Positions 26,919-36,143 of a stretch of 64,000 nucleotides of DNA are shown piece after piece. The notes under the pieces are model-generated. The model was not told the origin of the DNA. It worked only from the letters and a program-made list of their open reading frames with translations, and did not search any database. The first letter of the stretch is position 1. Each line of letters starts with the position of its first letter. A program made the translations under genes and the position numbers. The DNA lies in the NCBI GenBank assembly GCA_019828565.1, contig JAHDYR010000064.1, forward strand, positions 682,001 to 746,000. Direction: 5' to 3'. Source of the DNA: Carpediemonas membranifera. Its lineage: Eukaryota; Fornicata.

Positions 26919-28578
26919 ATGGAAAGAGAAGAAGCACAAGAAGATCAGCAAGACACCTCCACCCAGTGTATACAGGGGCTGACGGGCTCGATGAGCCGTC
27001 GGTGGATGAGGTGGCAGGCCCTCGGGGCCAGCAGGGAGGTGGTGCAGCTGTTACGAGAGGGAGTGAAGGTCACCCCGGCAGCACCGGCGCTCAATGCGCA
27101 CCTCCAGAAGGAGACAGACACGATGAAGGCTCTACTAGAGGAGCTACTGCAACAGAAAGCAATAGAGAAGGGCGAGGCGACGACAATATGCCCCCTGTTC
27201 ACATTAGAGAAGAAGATCGCAGGCAGCTACCGTCTGATACACGACCTGAGACCGGTCAATGCATACCAAGAGGACCTAACATTCAGGCTGAAGGGCCTAG
27301 CAGAGATACAGCATGGAGTTCCGAGAAACTCGTGGGGAATAACATTGGATATGAAGTCCGGGTACTACCAGCTCCTAGTGGAGGAGAACTCACGACAGGA
27401 CCTCGGATTCTCGTTCGAGGGAGAACAATACAGATGGAGAGGACTCCCTTTCGGCCTCTCAACGGCGCCACGGCAGTTTCAGTCGGTTACGTCACAGATG
27501 GCGAAGATCCTGCGCTCACTTCTCGAAGGACTGATAATATACGTGTATCTGGACGATCTGCTCATAATCAGTCGCTCGAGAGAGTCGTTGAACGCCCAGG
27601 TCCCACGGATCTTAGAGATCTTGGACTCACTTGGAGTCGTCCTATCGAGAGAGAAGTGCCACTTGACCCCGTCCCAGAGGGTAACTTTCTTGGGCGTGAT
27701 AGTCGACTTGCGCGAGATGACGATGTCGCTGCCAGAGGAGAAGAGGGCTCAATACAGCAGACTCATAGCCAACCTGCAACCCAAGAGACACACAAAGCGG
27801 GACCTTCAGACCCTTCACGGAAAGCTCCTCTTCTGCCGGTTCGCACTGGGGACGCGGGCACTTGTCCGGCTCAGAGAGCTGCAGGTCAGGATCGCTGGCT
27901 GCGACGAACGAGTGCGGTACCCAAAGTCCAGCCTGCCCCAGGACCTACGAACGGATCTGCGGTGGTGGGCCAGACAGCTATCATCCGATCCGGCATGGTA
28001 CTTCGGCCCAAGAGGCCAGGTACTTCGTATGGAGACCGACGCGTCGGACTATGCGTTCGGTGCGACGCTGTTTGTCGAAGACACGTCCCTCAACATCCAG
28101 GGCAGGTTCTCAGAGGCACAATGCTCCAAGAGCATCAACGCGAAGGAGCTATGGGCAATGGAGGAAGGCCTGCGGAGATGGACGAGCGACATTCAGGAGA
28201 GGGACCTACTCATAGCCGGGGACAACACATCAGCGCTTTCATGGGTCCTGAAGTCAAGCACCAGAGCTCCCCGACACATCAGAAGGACGATTGTGGAGCT
28301 TCACGACTACTTGTTCGAGATTGGCTGCAGGATAAGAACCAAGCACATTCCAGGGAGATACAACACGACTGCCGACGGGCTGTCCAGGTACCGGAAGCTG
28401 GACTGGAACTCACCCGCGGCGATGCTCCAGAGCGCGCTGGAACGATGGGGGTCAGTAGACCGATCACTCTTCTGCGCGGAGAGATTCCTGCCGGAGGACC
28501 ACGACTTCCAGACGGACGCATTTACATGCAATTGGTCAGAGATGAGGTCATTGGCGGTCCCACCAGTCAGCCTACTGG
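26919..28578 (+). pseudogene. DIRS3a RT and RNase H, cut by element G
   Basis: ATG at 26919, 38 bases after TATAAAAG (26881). RT: YRLIHDLRPVNAYQEDLTF, LDMKSGYYQLLVEENS, LPFGLSTAPRQFQ, VYLDDLLIISRS. RNase H: METDASDYAFGATLF, INAKELWAMEEGLRRW, IAGDNTSALSWVLK, KHIPGRYNTTADGLSRY. All catalytic residues are present. G is inserted after VPPVSLL; the missing C-terminal part resumes at 33671. A second reading frame stays open across the whole gene. Confidence 0.85.
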
Positions 28579-28702
28579 TGTCAGGGTCCTACCCATTGTT
28601 TACATAGTTGATATATTTATTATTGCCATATTTACCACAGCAGGGTCAAACCCTCTCTTCTTTGCTTTTACTAAAAGTTCTTCTAAGTCTTGACAGACCA
28701 CA
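28579..28702 (+). repeat. G 5' LTR (124 bp)
   Basis: TGTCAGGGTCCTACCC ... TTGACAGACCACA; identical to 33543-33666. Confidence 0.95.
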
Positions 28703-28713
28703 ATACTAGTATT
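28702..28713. promoter_or_regulatory. Perfect palindrome at the primer-binding position of G
   Basis: AATACTAGTATT, sharing its first base with the LTR end; 11 bases before the gag ATG. Confidence 0.65.
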
Positions 28714-28724
28714 CCCCTTTCATC

Positions 28725-31700
28725 ATGACATTTAAGAACAAAGAAAAAGCGGTTCCCCCGCTATTCCGCGACCCTTCAATGAAGGCGTTGCTTGATTTTT
28801 ACCTTCACCTCCAAACGTACCGTTCCCTCGGCGGTAAGGCCGATATCTCCGAACTCGTCGATCCATCTATCGCTGACTATGTCTCGCAATGCATCGACGA
28901 GGCCGGTAACTCCGAAGACGATGATTACGTACCGTTACTGATGGCAACTACCGAGCGCCGCCGTCAAAAGCGCAACTTCAGCGATCTACGAATCCTCAAG
29001 CGCCTAGGCAGCGTACTGCGTCCCAGCAGATCCACCGCTCAGCTCGATCTTTTCCGTCTACGCGCCAAGACCTTCGACCCCGTCGAGGTCAATAACGTCA
29101 ATCGGAAGTTCAAGGCGCTCCAGCTGTTAGTCAATCCAGATGTACCTGAGGATGTGCTCAAAGAGACGTACTGCAGATGCTTCCGCGTGCAAGGATCCAA
29201 CACGATCATGTACAAGGTCAAGGAGCTCGCAGAAGGCCTCGACATCCCCTCGATCATGCCGAAAGTCATGGCAATGTCACGCGACCTACAGGAGTCGCAA
29301 GAGATGGTGAACTCCTTCTCCCCCGCTGCTGCCCGTCCCAGAGCTCCACATGTTCACGAGCGCGAGCCACGCAGTGACCACCAAGATCCCTCGGAGCGCC
29401 ACGACCGCCAAGGTTCGAAGCCCATAGTGAAGCCCAACCGTCAGAACAAGCCCAAGAAGCAGTACGTGTGCTACAACTGCGGTAAGCCCGGGCATCCGTC
29501 TTTCAAGTGCGCTGAGCCGAAGGCATTCTGCCCTAAGTGCCACAAGTCAGGACACCTGGCCGATTACTGCCCTACCAAGAAGGGAGTAAATCAGCGTCGG
29601 TGTGTTCATTCTGTTTCGGATTCAAAATTCGTCGCGGCCCTGAATGCCCCGAAGGAGATTTCCCCGGGTGACCTCCCTGTAGTGAACGCTCGTCTCGGCA
29701 AGCGCAAAGCCAATTCTTTACTCGACTCTGGTGCCAACTGTTCCACCATAAGCCCCAGACTAGTCGACGAGAAACGCTGCAAATGGATCTCGAGAGAACC
29801 CACGCAAATCCACACCGTCGGAGATACCCGTCAAGCAGAAGGCGAGGTAGAAGTAACCCTCAAGCTGGATCCATCTCCGTTCACTCCTCATGGTTGTACA
29901 CTCACTCTCCGCGCCTACGTGATAGACACTGCGTTCGACATCATCATCGGATTTCCTCAGATGGTAAGTCTCGGACTCTTGCCAAGCGCCATTCCCAGCT
30001 CCTCCGACCCGACTGAGGACTCTAGTGAGACCCCACCGGCCACGAAATACATCGCACAAGCCATGTCCGAGCTGTCCCAAGAGGCACGCGACCGACAGTC
30101 GTCTATACTTCGACGATACGCCTCCAACTTCAAAGAGCGTGATGCACCTAGCCTACTAGACCCCTACGACCTGGTGATCAAGGGAAACAAGGTCGTGAAC
30201 GTCCGTCCATACTTCGTGCCTCCTCCTAAGGTCCCCATCGTTAAGGAGCACGTTGACACCTTGCTTGCAAAAGGCTTCATAGAGGCCTGTCAGTCTGATT
30301 ATTCTAGCCCGACGATCGTTGTCCCCAAGAAGGGTGAGAAGACGCGGTTCGTGGTCGATTTCCGGGAAATTAACTCCTTGACCGAGCCGTTTGACTATCC
30401 GATTCCTCGCATTGACGAGATCTTGGCACAATTGAGTCGCAAGAGGATCTTCGCCACTCTTGACCTTGCCGCAGGTTACCACCAAATCGCGCTAACCGAG
30501 CGTTGTCGCCACCTAACGGCCTTCCGAACTGTCTTCGGACAGTATCAGTACACTCGCATGCCGTTTGGCCTGCGGAACGCTGGGGCTTATTTCCAGCGCG
30601 CGATGGAGACTGCGTTCGAGGGTCTGGTCGGATCTTCCTGCATTATCTATATTGATTACATTATTGTAATGGGAGACTCTGAGGCAGAGTATCTGGATAA
30701 CCTAGAGCGAGTGATGGCCCGAGTCGAAAAGATGAGACTCCACCTGGGTCGGGATAAGTGCCAGTTCGGCTGTGCCGAAGTTGAATTCTTGGGGTGGATC
30801 ATCCACAATGGTACGGTTCGCATTTCGCCTCAGCGTGTTGAAGATATAGCACAGTTGAAAGTCCCGAAGTCCACAAGAGGGTTCCAGGCCCTTCACGGGT
30901 TCCTGAACTACTTCCGCGATCATATCCCTTTCTTCGCCGAGCGAGTCAAGCCTATAACGGATGCAATGTCCGGTAAGACGAGTTCTACAAGCGCTGACGT
31001 CTCCAAAGCACTAGAAGACGCGAAAGCCGCCCTCTGCTCCGCGGATGCACTCGCGATCTTCGACGCCACGCGTCCACACGTTGTTATGACTGACGCTTCC
31101 GCCGTGGGATACGGAGCGGTTCTCCTCCAAGACGGCAAGCCCGTCTGCTATCTATCGAAGGCATTTAATGATGTACAGTCGCGGTGGAGTGTTGGTGAAA
31201 AAGAGGCGCACGCCATTGTGTCCGCGCTCCAGGCCTGGCGCAAGTTCTTGTGCTGGGAGCGCTTCGAGATCAAGACCGACCACCGTAACTTGCTCTATAT
31301 GTATAAGTCGGTCAACGCTAAGGTCAGGCGCTGGGCCGATTCTATCTCCGATCTCGATTTCACTATCTCCCACGTTCCCGGCCTCGATAACGGTGCCGCT
31401 GACGGTTTGTCTAGGGTGTTTGCCATGGCCAAGAAGACAGCAACGACCGAACAGATTCACCAAGCTCACTTGTTCGCCGACGTCCACCTGTCGAGACGTC
31501 TTACGATCGAGCGCCTCCGTGGCCAAGGACTGTCAGTCTCACGCGATGCAGTTGATAGGGTCGTATCCGACTGTCCGATCTGCCAAGTCCTCGATCGGCC
31601 GCCGGTCGACCAACCCGACGGTCTCCACACAGCTGTTGACACCCCACTACAACGCGTGGCAATCGACACGATGGGTCCTTTGCCGTCCTGTGACGGGTAC

Positions 31701-32555
31701 TCGTATATTACCGTCATGGTAGATATGTGCTCTCGCTGGACTGAATTAGTCCCTGCCAAGAGCAACTCCGGAAAAGAAGCAGCCGAGGCCTTTATCAATA
31801 CCTGGGTCCTAAGATATGGAGCGCCGCAAGTACTCCAGTCAGACGGCGGATCTGAGTTTCACAATGGCCTATTCCGACGACTATCGCAAGAGGTGGGGTT
31901 CCAGCAGCATATCACCACCGCGTACCATCCTCAGGCCAATGGGATGGTGGAAAGAGCGAACCAACAAGTCGAGAGGATCCTTAAGGCCCGTAAGTTCCAG
32001 TTAAGAAACCCCAACTGGCTCACACACCTGCCAGTCGCAAGATTCATTGCCAATTCGACGCCGAGAATCCCTACGAGGCTGTCCCCGGCCGAGATCATGC
32101 TGGGAGCCAACATCACTATCCCATCGACGCTTTATACCACGGACGCTTCCTCCGCAGGCATCACCCAGTCCCACCGTAAGGCCGCCGAGGCTGCGGTACA
32201 GCTGGCTAAGTCCAGGATCTCAACTATGCGTGAAGAGGCGCTCGCCAGAGCGTCCTCTACCCGCTCAGAGATCCTCAGTCGCTACGTGCTCGTCAAGTAC
32301 GCCAAAAGACCCCCAGATAAGCTGTCGCCGGGGTGGCGTGGCCCAATGCGAAGAGTCGAGTCAGTCAAGCGCGACGGTGTCACCGTGGGCTACATTGTAC
32401 AGGACCTGTCGCAGCCGAGAGACGGCCCGTCGATCAAGGTCGACGCTGCCAGAGTCCGACGGTTCAACCCTGGCACCTTGTCCGACACTCAGATCAAGGA
32501 GCTTGCCGCAGCCGCTACCGAGGAGTGGTACGTCCTCGTTAGCCACAACCTCTAG
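28725..32555 (+). CDS. G Gag-Pol polyprotein (1276 aa), RT active site altered
   Basis: ATG at 28725. Gag with a capsid-like region and two CCHC zinc knuckles (CYNCGKPGHPSFKC, CPKCHKSGHLADYC); retropepsin LLDSGANCSTIS; RT with FVVDFREINSLT, LDLAAGYHQIAL and MPFGLRNAGAYFQR, but the catalytic YIDD reads IYIDYIIV, so the second aspartate (residue 645) is tyrosine. RNase H VMTDASAVGYGAVL and KTDHRNLLYM. Integrase zinc module (HQAHLFADVHLSRR ... CPICQ) and DDE triad (IDTMGP, QSDGGSEFH, HPQANGMVERAN). A chromodomain seems to begin (TEEWYVLVSHNL) but the ORF ends there. Gag and Pol are one frame. Confidence 0.92.
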   Translation: MTFKNKEKAVPPLFRDPSMKALLDFYLHLQTYRSLGGKADISELVDPSIADYVSQCIDEAGNSEDDDYVPLLMATTERRRQKRNFSDLRILKRLGSVLRPSRSTAQLDLFRLRAKTFDPVEVNNVNRKFKALQLLVNPDVPEDVLKETYCRCFRVQGSNTIMYKVKELAEGLDIPSIMPKVMAMSRDLQESQEMVNSFSPAAARPRAPHVHEREPRSDHQDPSERHDRQGSKPIVKPNRQNKPKKQYVCYNCGKPGHPSFKCAEPKAFCPKCHKSGHLADYCPTKKGVNQRRCVHSVSDSKFVAALNAPKEISPGDLPVVNARLGKRKANSLLDSGANCSTISPRLVDEKRCKWISREPTQIHTVGDTRQAEGEVEVTLKLDPSPFTPHGCTLTLRAYVIDTAFDIIIGFPQMVSLGLLPSAIPSSSDPTEDSSETPPATKYIAQAMSELSQEARDRQSSILRRYASNFKERDAPSLLDPYDLVIKGNKVVNVRPYFVPPPKVPIVKEHVDTLLAKGFIEACQSDYSSPTIVVPKKGEKTRFVVDFREINSLTEPFDYPIPRIDEILAQLSRKRIFATLDLAAGYHQIALTERCRHLTAFRTVFGQYQYTRMPFGLRNAGAYFQRAMETAFEGLVGSSCIIYIDYIIVMGDSEAEYLDNLERVMARVEKMRLHLGRDKCQFGCAEVEFLGWIIHNGTVRISPQRVEDIAQLKVPKSTRGFQALHGFLNYFRDHIPFFAERVKPITDAMSGKTSSTSADVSKALEDAKAALCSADALAIFDATRPHVVMTDASAVGYGAVLLQDGKPVCYLSKAFNDVQSRWSVGEKEAHAIVSALQAWRKFLCWERFEIKTDHRNLLYMYKSVNAKVRRWADSISDLDFTISHVPGLDNGAADGLSRVFAMAKKTATTEQIHQAHLFADVHLSRRLTIERLRGQGLSVSRDAVDRVVSDCPICQVLDRPPVDQPDGLHTAVDTPLQRVAIDTMGPLPSCDGYSYITVMVDMCSRWTELVPAKSNSGKEAAEAFINTWVLRYGAPQVLQSDGGSEFHNGLFRRLSQEVGFQQHITTAYHPQANGMVERANQQVERILKARKFQLRNPNWLTHLPVARFIANSTPRIPTRLSPAEIMLGANITIPSTLYTTDASSAGITQSHRKAAEAAVQLAKSRISTMREEALARASSTRSEILSRYVLVKYAKRPPDKLSPGWRGPMRRVESVKRDGVTVGYIVQDLSQPRDGPSIKVDAARVRRFNPGTLSDTQIKELAAAATEEWYVLVSHNL

Positions 32556-33542
32556 AAAACAGCATATGATGTTGTTAATTGATGCTTTGCATACTGAATG
32601 GCGAGAGGAGCGCATACTGGAGACCAACGTCATCGCTTCCAGCGAGATAGTACACTGTCTTCCGTCGTAAGACAACAAGCAGTCTTCTTAATGTTAACGC
32701 ACAAGGTTCTACAGCCTTTTACACCGTGAAGAGAACTATACGCATCGTTTGTCGACGTCAAATGGATTGACGGCGACCCAAAAATGCGTCGACGGTGTGG
32801 CGGAGTAAGCAACCACGATGACCAGAATTGAACCTCCATCGCGAGGTCACTGGCCGAGATGACACCCTTTGGCGCACGTAGCTGGCGTCTATTAGGACCG
32901 AAAAAGACGACCGGTGCGTGCACACCCATGTTTCGGGCAAGTCAGTACTACTGAAGGAATCGTTACCGTGTAACGCCTCAATCCATCACATTTGATGTCC
33001 AAATGGCGCGATTGATGTTGTTATTTGCATTAAGAGCTTACTCGTGGCGATCGTGTAGTTCTAGGGAGCTCCGAAAGAAGAAAGCACGAGAACTCGCCAA
33101 CAAAGCCCTACTGAGGCTATTGGAGGTCTTTTTTGGACTCTATGTAAGAATAGGCGCAATCAGCGCGAGGACTTGTCCATTCCTGAGATCCGAACTCGTT
33201 ATGTGCCCAAAAGTGCACATTGAAATGTTTGCGTTCTTTACGGCCGAGGTATGGCCGTGGAGGGGCAGGGAGACCTGCAGTCCCCATTCCCATAACATAG
33301 CATGCTCACACAGCGGTACCGCGACAATTTCGAATATTTTCGAATCTTCAGATTCGTTTTGATATCCTTACCGATTATGGCCTTCTGGGTCCTGCCAAGT
33401 CCTAGGAGTGGTCCAGCCGTTGGGGTGGCACCCAACAGGGCTGTATCCAATCGACCAACATCGGGAAATCCTCACCACTCGCCTGTGGCCGTGAAGGTGA
33501 CACCTTGAGGTCATGTCAGTATAGGCTGGCATGGAGGGGCAG
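32556..33542. other. G 3' untranslated region and polypurine tract
   Basis: About 990 bases without a convincing gene, an unusually long stretch between pol and the 3' LTR for a Gypsy element. It ends in the purine-rich GGAGGGGCAG just before the LTR. A similar tract (GTGGAGGGGCAGGGAG) lies at about 33257-33272. Confidence 0.7.
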
Positions 33543-33666
33543 TGTCAGGGTCCTACCCATTGTTTACATAGTTGATATATTTATTATTGCCATATTTACC
33601 ACAGCAGGGTCAAACCCTCTCTTCTTTGCTTTTACTAAAAGTTCTTCTAAGTCTTGACAGACCACA
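33543..33666 (+). repeat. G 3' LTR (124 bp)
   Basis: Identical to the 5' LTR; followed by the target duplication CTGG. Confidence 0.95.
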
Positions 33667-34104
33667 CTGGACAATGTCATCGCCAGGGCGGAGGAGATCG
33701 CCACGTCAGACGAGACGCACCCCGCACTGCAGCAGAGAGGCCTATTAGTCATCGCACCACAACGCAGGACGAACTCCAACGCCAGACTGGCAGCCATAGC
33801 ACAGGACTGGTTCGAGGCAGCGTTCCCGACCAGCTGGTGGGCCCACACGGAGATAGAGAGCCTCTTCACAGGCAAGCAGAGAGCGACGTTCATAGCCTAC
33901 TGGATCCCGATCGCCACAGAGACCTCGTCCTCACAGCCGGGGGAGTCCTGCAACAGAGAGCGAGAGAACGTATCGCCGGCGGAATACAGGAGGAGCACAG
34001 GTGGCGAAGAAGCCCCAGAGAGTTCGAGACAGGCCCCAGAGATCAGATACTCGGAGCAGCACTCATCAGGGGATCGGGAGCGGAGCACCCGAGAGCGCAT
34101 AGCC
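33667..34104 (+). pseudogene. DIRS3a RT-RNase H C-terminal part after G
   Basis: Resumes at LDNVIARAEEIATSDETHPA after the G insertion, as in DIRS3b from 37800. It ends near 34075, where DIRS3a has one extra G (AGGGGATC instead of AGGGATC in DIRS3b), shifting the frame relative to the other copy. The tail has no recognised domain. Confidence 0.7.
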
Positions 34105-35085
34105 GTGGAGACGGCAAAGTACATCAGTTTTGCAGAACGTATGATGGAGGAGGAGGAGGAAGCTGGAGAGAACAGAGACACGGTAGGAGCAAGGGCAGCA
34201 ACAGCCGTTTTCCTGGGCGAGATGGCACAACGCATTAGGGACGCAGACTGGAGAGCAGAAGTCGAAGAGATCGCACAGATGGCACCTGACGACGACTATC
34301 TCCTACACTACATGATACAAGAGATCCCATTCATTGCCAAGGACACATTCCTCGTCAAGGAAGCAAATATCAGGACTGGCCTAGAGTCGATCAACCATGG
34401 TCTGGAGAGCTCACCCATCCACAGGGCTCTGATACGCGCGTGTGCAAGAATGGCCGGCAAATGCGAGCTGACTGTGGGTCGTAAGACCGGAAAGGCATAC
34501 CCGGTGACAGTCGAGCAGCTGAAGAGAGCAGCAGCCGCGGCGCGCAAGACCAAGTCACCGGCGCTCACGCAGGCAGTAGCCTTCGGACTGACGTGCTTCT
34601 CCACCGTCAGCAGATCAGGGGAGATAATGAGCTTACTCACGACCGACGTTCGGCGGGTGAGAGAGGGCTACGAGATCACTATTCGAAGATCCAAGACCAG
34701 GGATGAGCCCATGGTGAAGCTGGTCCCACTACTAGCAGCAGGAGGCTTAAGCCCAGCCAAGTGGCTGAGAGCACACCTCAACGACATCCAGACGGAAGGA
34801 CCCCTGTGGAGATCCATACAGCACACCGAGAGCCTGCTGAGAGACAACTGCCTTCCACTGACAGCAACAAGGTGGCGCAGATGGGAGATGATCATGGACG
34901 TCAACGAGGTCTTCAAGGCAACAGGACACAGCTTCAGACGTGGAGCCGTCGTCCACATGATCGATGAAGGGCGTTCCCCATTGGTTATTCAGGCACTAGG
35001 AGGCTGGAAGTCGATCGATTCGGTGAATAGATACTGTGAAGAGGCCATTCGAATCTCACAGCATGCTCTACAGAGAAGAACATAG
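34105..35085 (+). CDS. DIRS3a tyrosine recombinase
   Basis: Catalytic motifs are complete: first arginine in STVSRSGEIMSLLTTD, H-x-x-R in TGHSFRRGAVVHMI, tyrosine in SVNRYCEEAIRIS. The N-terminal domain includes an acidic run (MMEEEEEAGENRDTV). The frame begins at a GTG (34105) without a clear ATG, so the recombinase may be made by fusion with an upstream frame rather than from its own start. In DIRS3b that upstream frame is open for about 700 codons. Confidence 0.85.
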   Translation: METAKYISFAERMMEEEEEAGENRDTVGARAATAVFLGEMAQRIRDADWRAEVEEIAQMAPDDDYLLHYMIQEIPFIAKDTFLVKEANIRTGLESINHGLESSPIHRALIRACARMAGKCELTVGRKTGKAYPVTVEQLKRAAAAARKTKSPALTQAVAFGLTCFSTVSRSGEIMSLLTTDVRRVREGYEITIRRSKTRDEPMVKLVPLLAAGGLSPAKWLRAHLNDIQTEGPLWRSIQHTESLLRDNCLPLTATRWRRWEMIMDVNEVFKATGHSFRRGAVVHMIDEGRSPLVIQALGGWKSIDSVNRYCEEAIRISQHALQRRT

Positions 35086-35329
35086 AAATATAGGACATAA
35101 GAGAGCATTGTAGCGATAAAGGGAGATGAAACGGAACGAGGGGAGAAGAAACAGGCAAGAGTTAGAGAAATGGATGTTTCTCGGATTCGGAACAGGAATT
35201 ACATATGCCACGTATAACCGGCACAGAAGGTCATAAGTGCAGTAGAGGAAGGCTCAGGGTACCATCGCAAGGTTAGATGGCGGGATGCATCAATTTGGAA
35301 TAGTCGATTATCGTCGACCAAATGGTCGG
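35086..35329. other. DIRS3a 3' region, presumed to contain B1
   Basis: 244 bases between the recombinase and the repeated element start. By analogy with DIRS1 and DIRS2, its last roughly 46 bases (ending AAATGGTCGG) should be B1. No second B copy survives in the window, so this cannot be confirmed. Confidence 0.5.
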
Positions 35330-35531
35330 CATATCATCGATATGTAAGCTATCACGCCTCGGGCGTGGCTCACGCCCTGACACTGCTGGGTCAGGGTGTC
35401 AGAACAGGATTCCGGGTACACGAGAAAGATGGCCAAAATATTTAGAAAATCTCGAAAGATATGATTGTGGATACGGTCTTGATCCGTCCCGATCGCGAGC
35501 AGATCGTATCCCTCCAGCAGAAACCGTGAGG

Positions 35532-36071
35532 ATGGCCGAAGGCGACGCGGATAACGCTGATCCGCCGCCTGTCACCATGGAGAGCCTTGCTGAGCTCATA
35601 CAACAGCAGCAGAACGTCATTACGGCACTCCGTTCGGAGGTTTCATCGGTTAAGGACAGTACACGGGACCCGAGACGCCCGTCTCGGATAGGAGCCGTTG
35701 CTAAGGAGTACGACCACCTCCGCGAGACACTTGCCGACATCAGAGGTATCCTCAACAACCCGGAGATGACGCGCGTCAACCAGATCGAAGCCGCGATCGA
35801 GGCGGTCTTCGAGCGCAGACTCGAGTTCCTACGGCTATATGACAGCCACTCCGACACCGCTGCGCGCTACTTCATGGCTATTTCGAGAGAAGAACGAGAC
35901 GCGCAACGCTTCGTAGTGCTGGCCGCCAAGGCGGCCAAGGCCACCCCACCGCCTCCTCGACCCAAGCGGTTCCAGAGAGGCTTCGGCGGCTTCAGCCGCA
36001 ACTCTCCCCGCTTCAACAACAACAACCGTCGTGCCCCGGCAACCGACCTCGGACCGGGGCGGGCCCAGTAG
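35532..36071 (+). CDS. DIRS3b Gag-like protein (179 aa)
   Basis: The same protein as at 26307-26846 (MAEGDADNADPP ... NNNNRRAPATDLGPGRAQ), identical where compared. Confidence 0.7.
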   Translation: MAEGDADNADPPPVTMESLAELIQQQQNVITALRSEVSSVKDSTRDPRRPSRIGAVAKEYDHLRETLADIRGILNNPEMTRVNQIEAAIEAVFERRLEFLRLYDSHSDTAARYFMAISREERDAQRFVVLAAKAAKATPPPPRPKRFQRGFGGFSRNSPRFNNNNRRAPATDLGPGRAQ

Positions 36072-36143
36072 AGGCCAGAGAAGGGTTAAGCCTGAACCCG
36101 ATGACTATAAAAGGCTCGATATACTTCGAAGAGTTTGTTTGCA

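Larger units (their letters stand above)
28579..33666 (+). mobile_element. Ty3/Gypsy element G, full length, recent insertion
   Basis: 5' LTR 28579-28702, one gag-pol ORF, 3' LTR 33543-33666, flanked by the target duplication CTGG (28575-28578 and 33667-33670). The uninterrupted site exists in DIRS3b at 37800. The two LTRs are identical, so insertion was recent. Confidence 0.95.
26105..35329 (+). mobile_element. DIRS-like element DIRS3a, interrupted by Gypsy element G
   Basis: Starts CATATCATCGATATGTAAGC. Encodes gag, RT-RNase H and tyrosine recombinase, split at 28578/33667 by element G. It ends at 35329, where its start sequence recurs and a second copy (DIRS3b) continues, so the A-type repeat is shared. 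Apart from G, the copies appear to differ only by one G near 34070 in the parts I compared. Confidence 0.85.
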
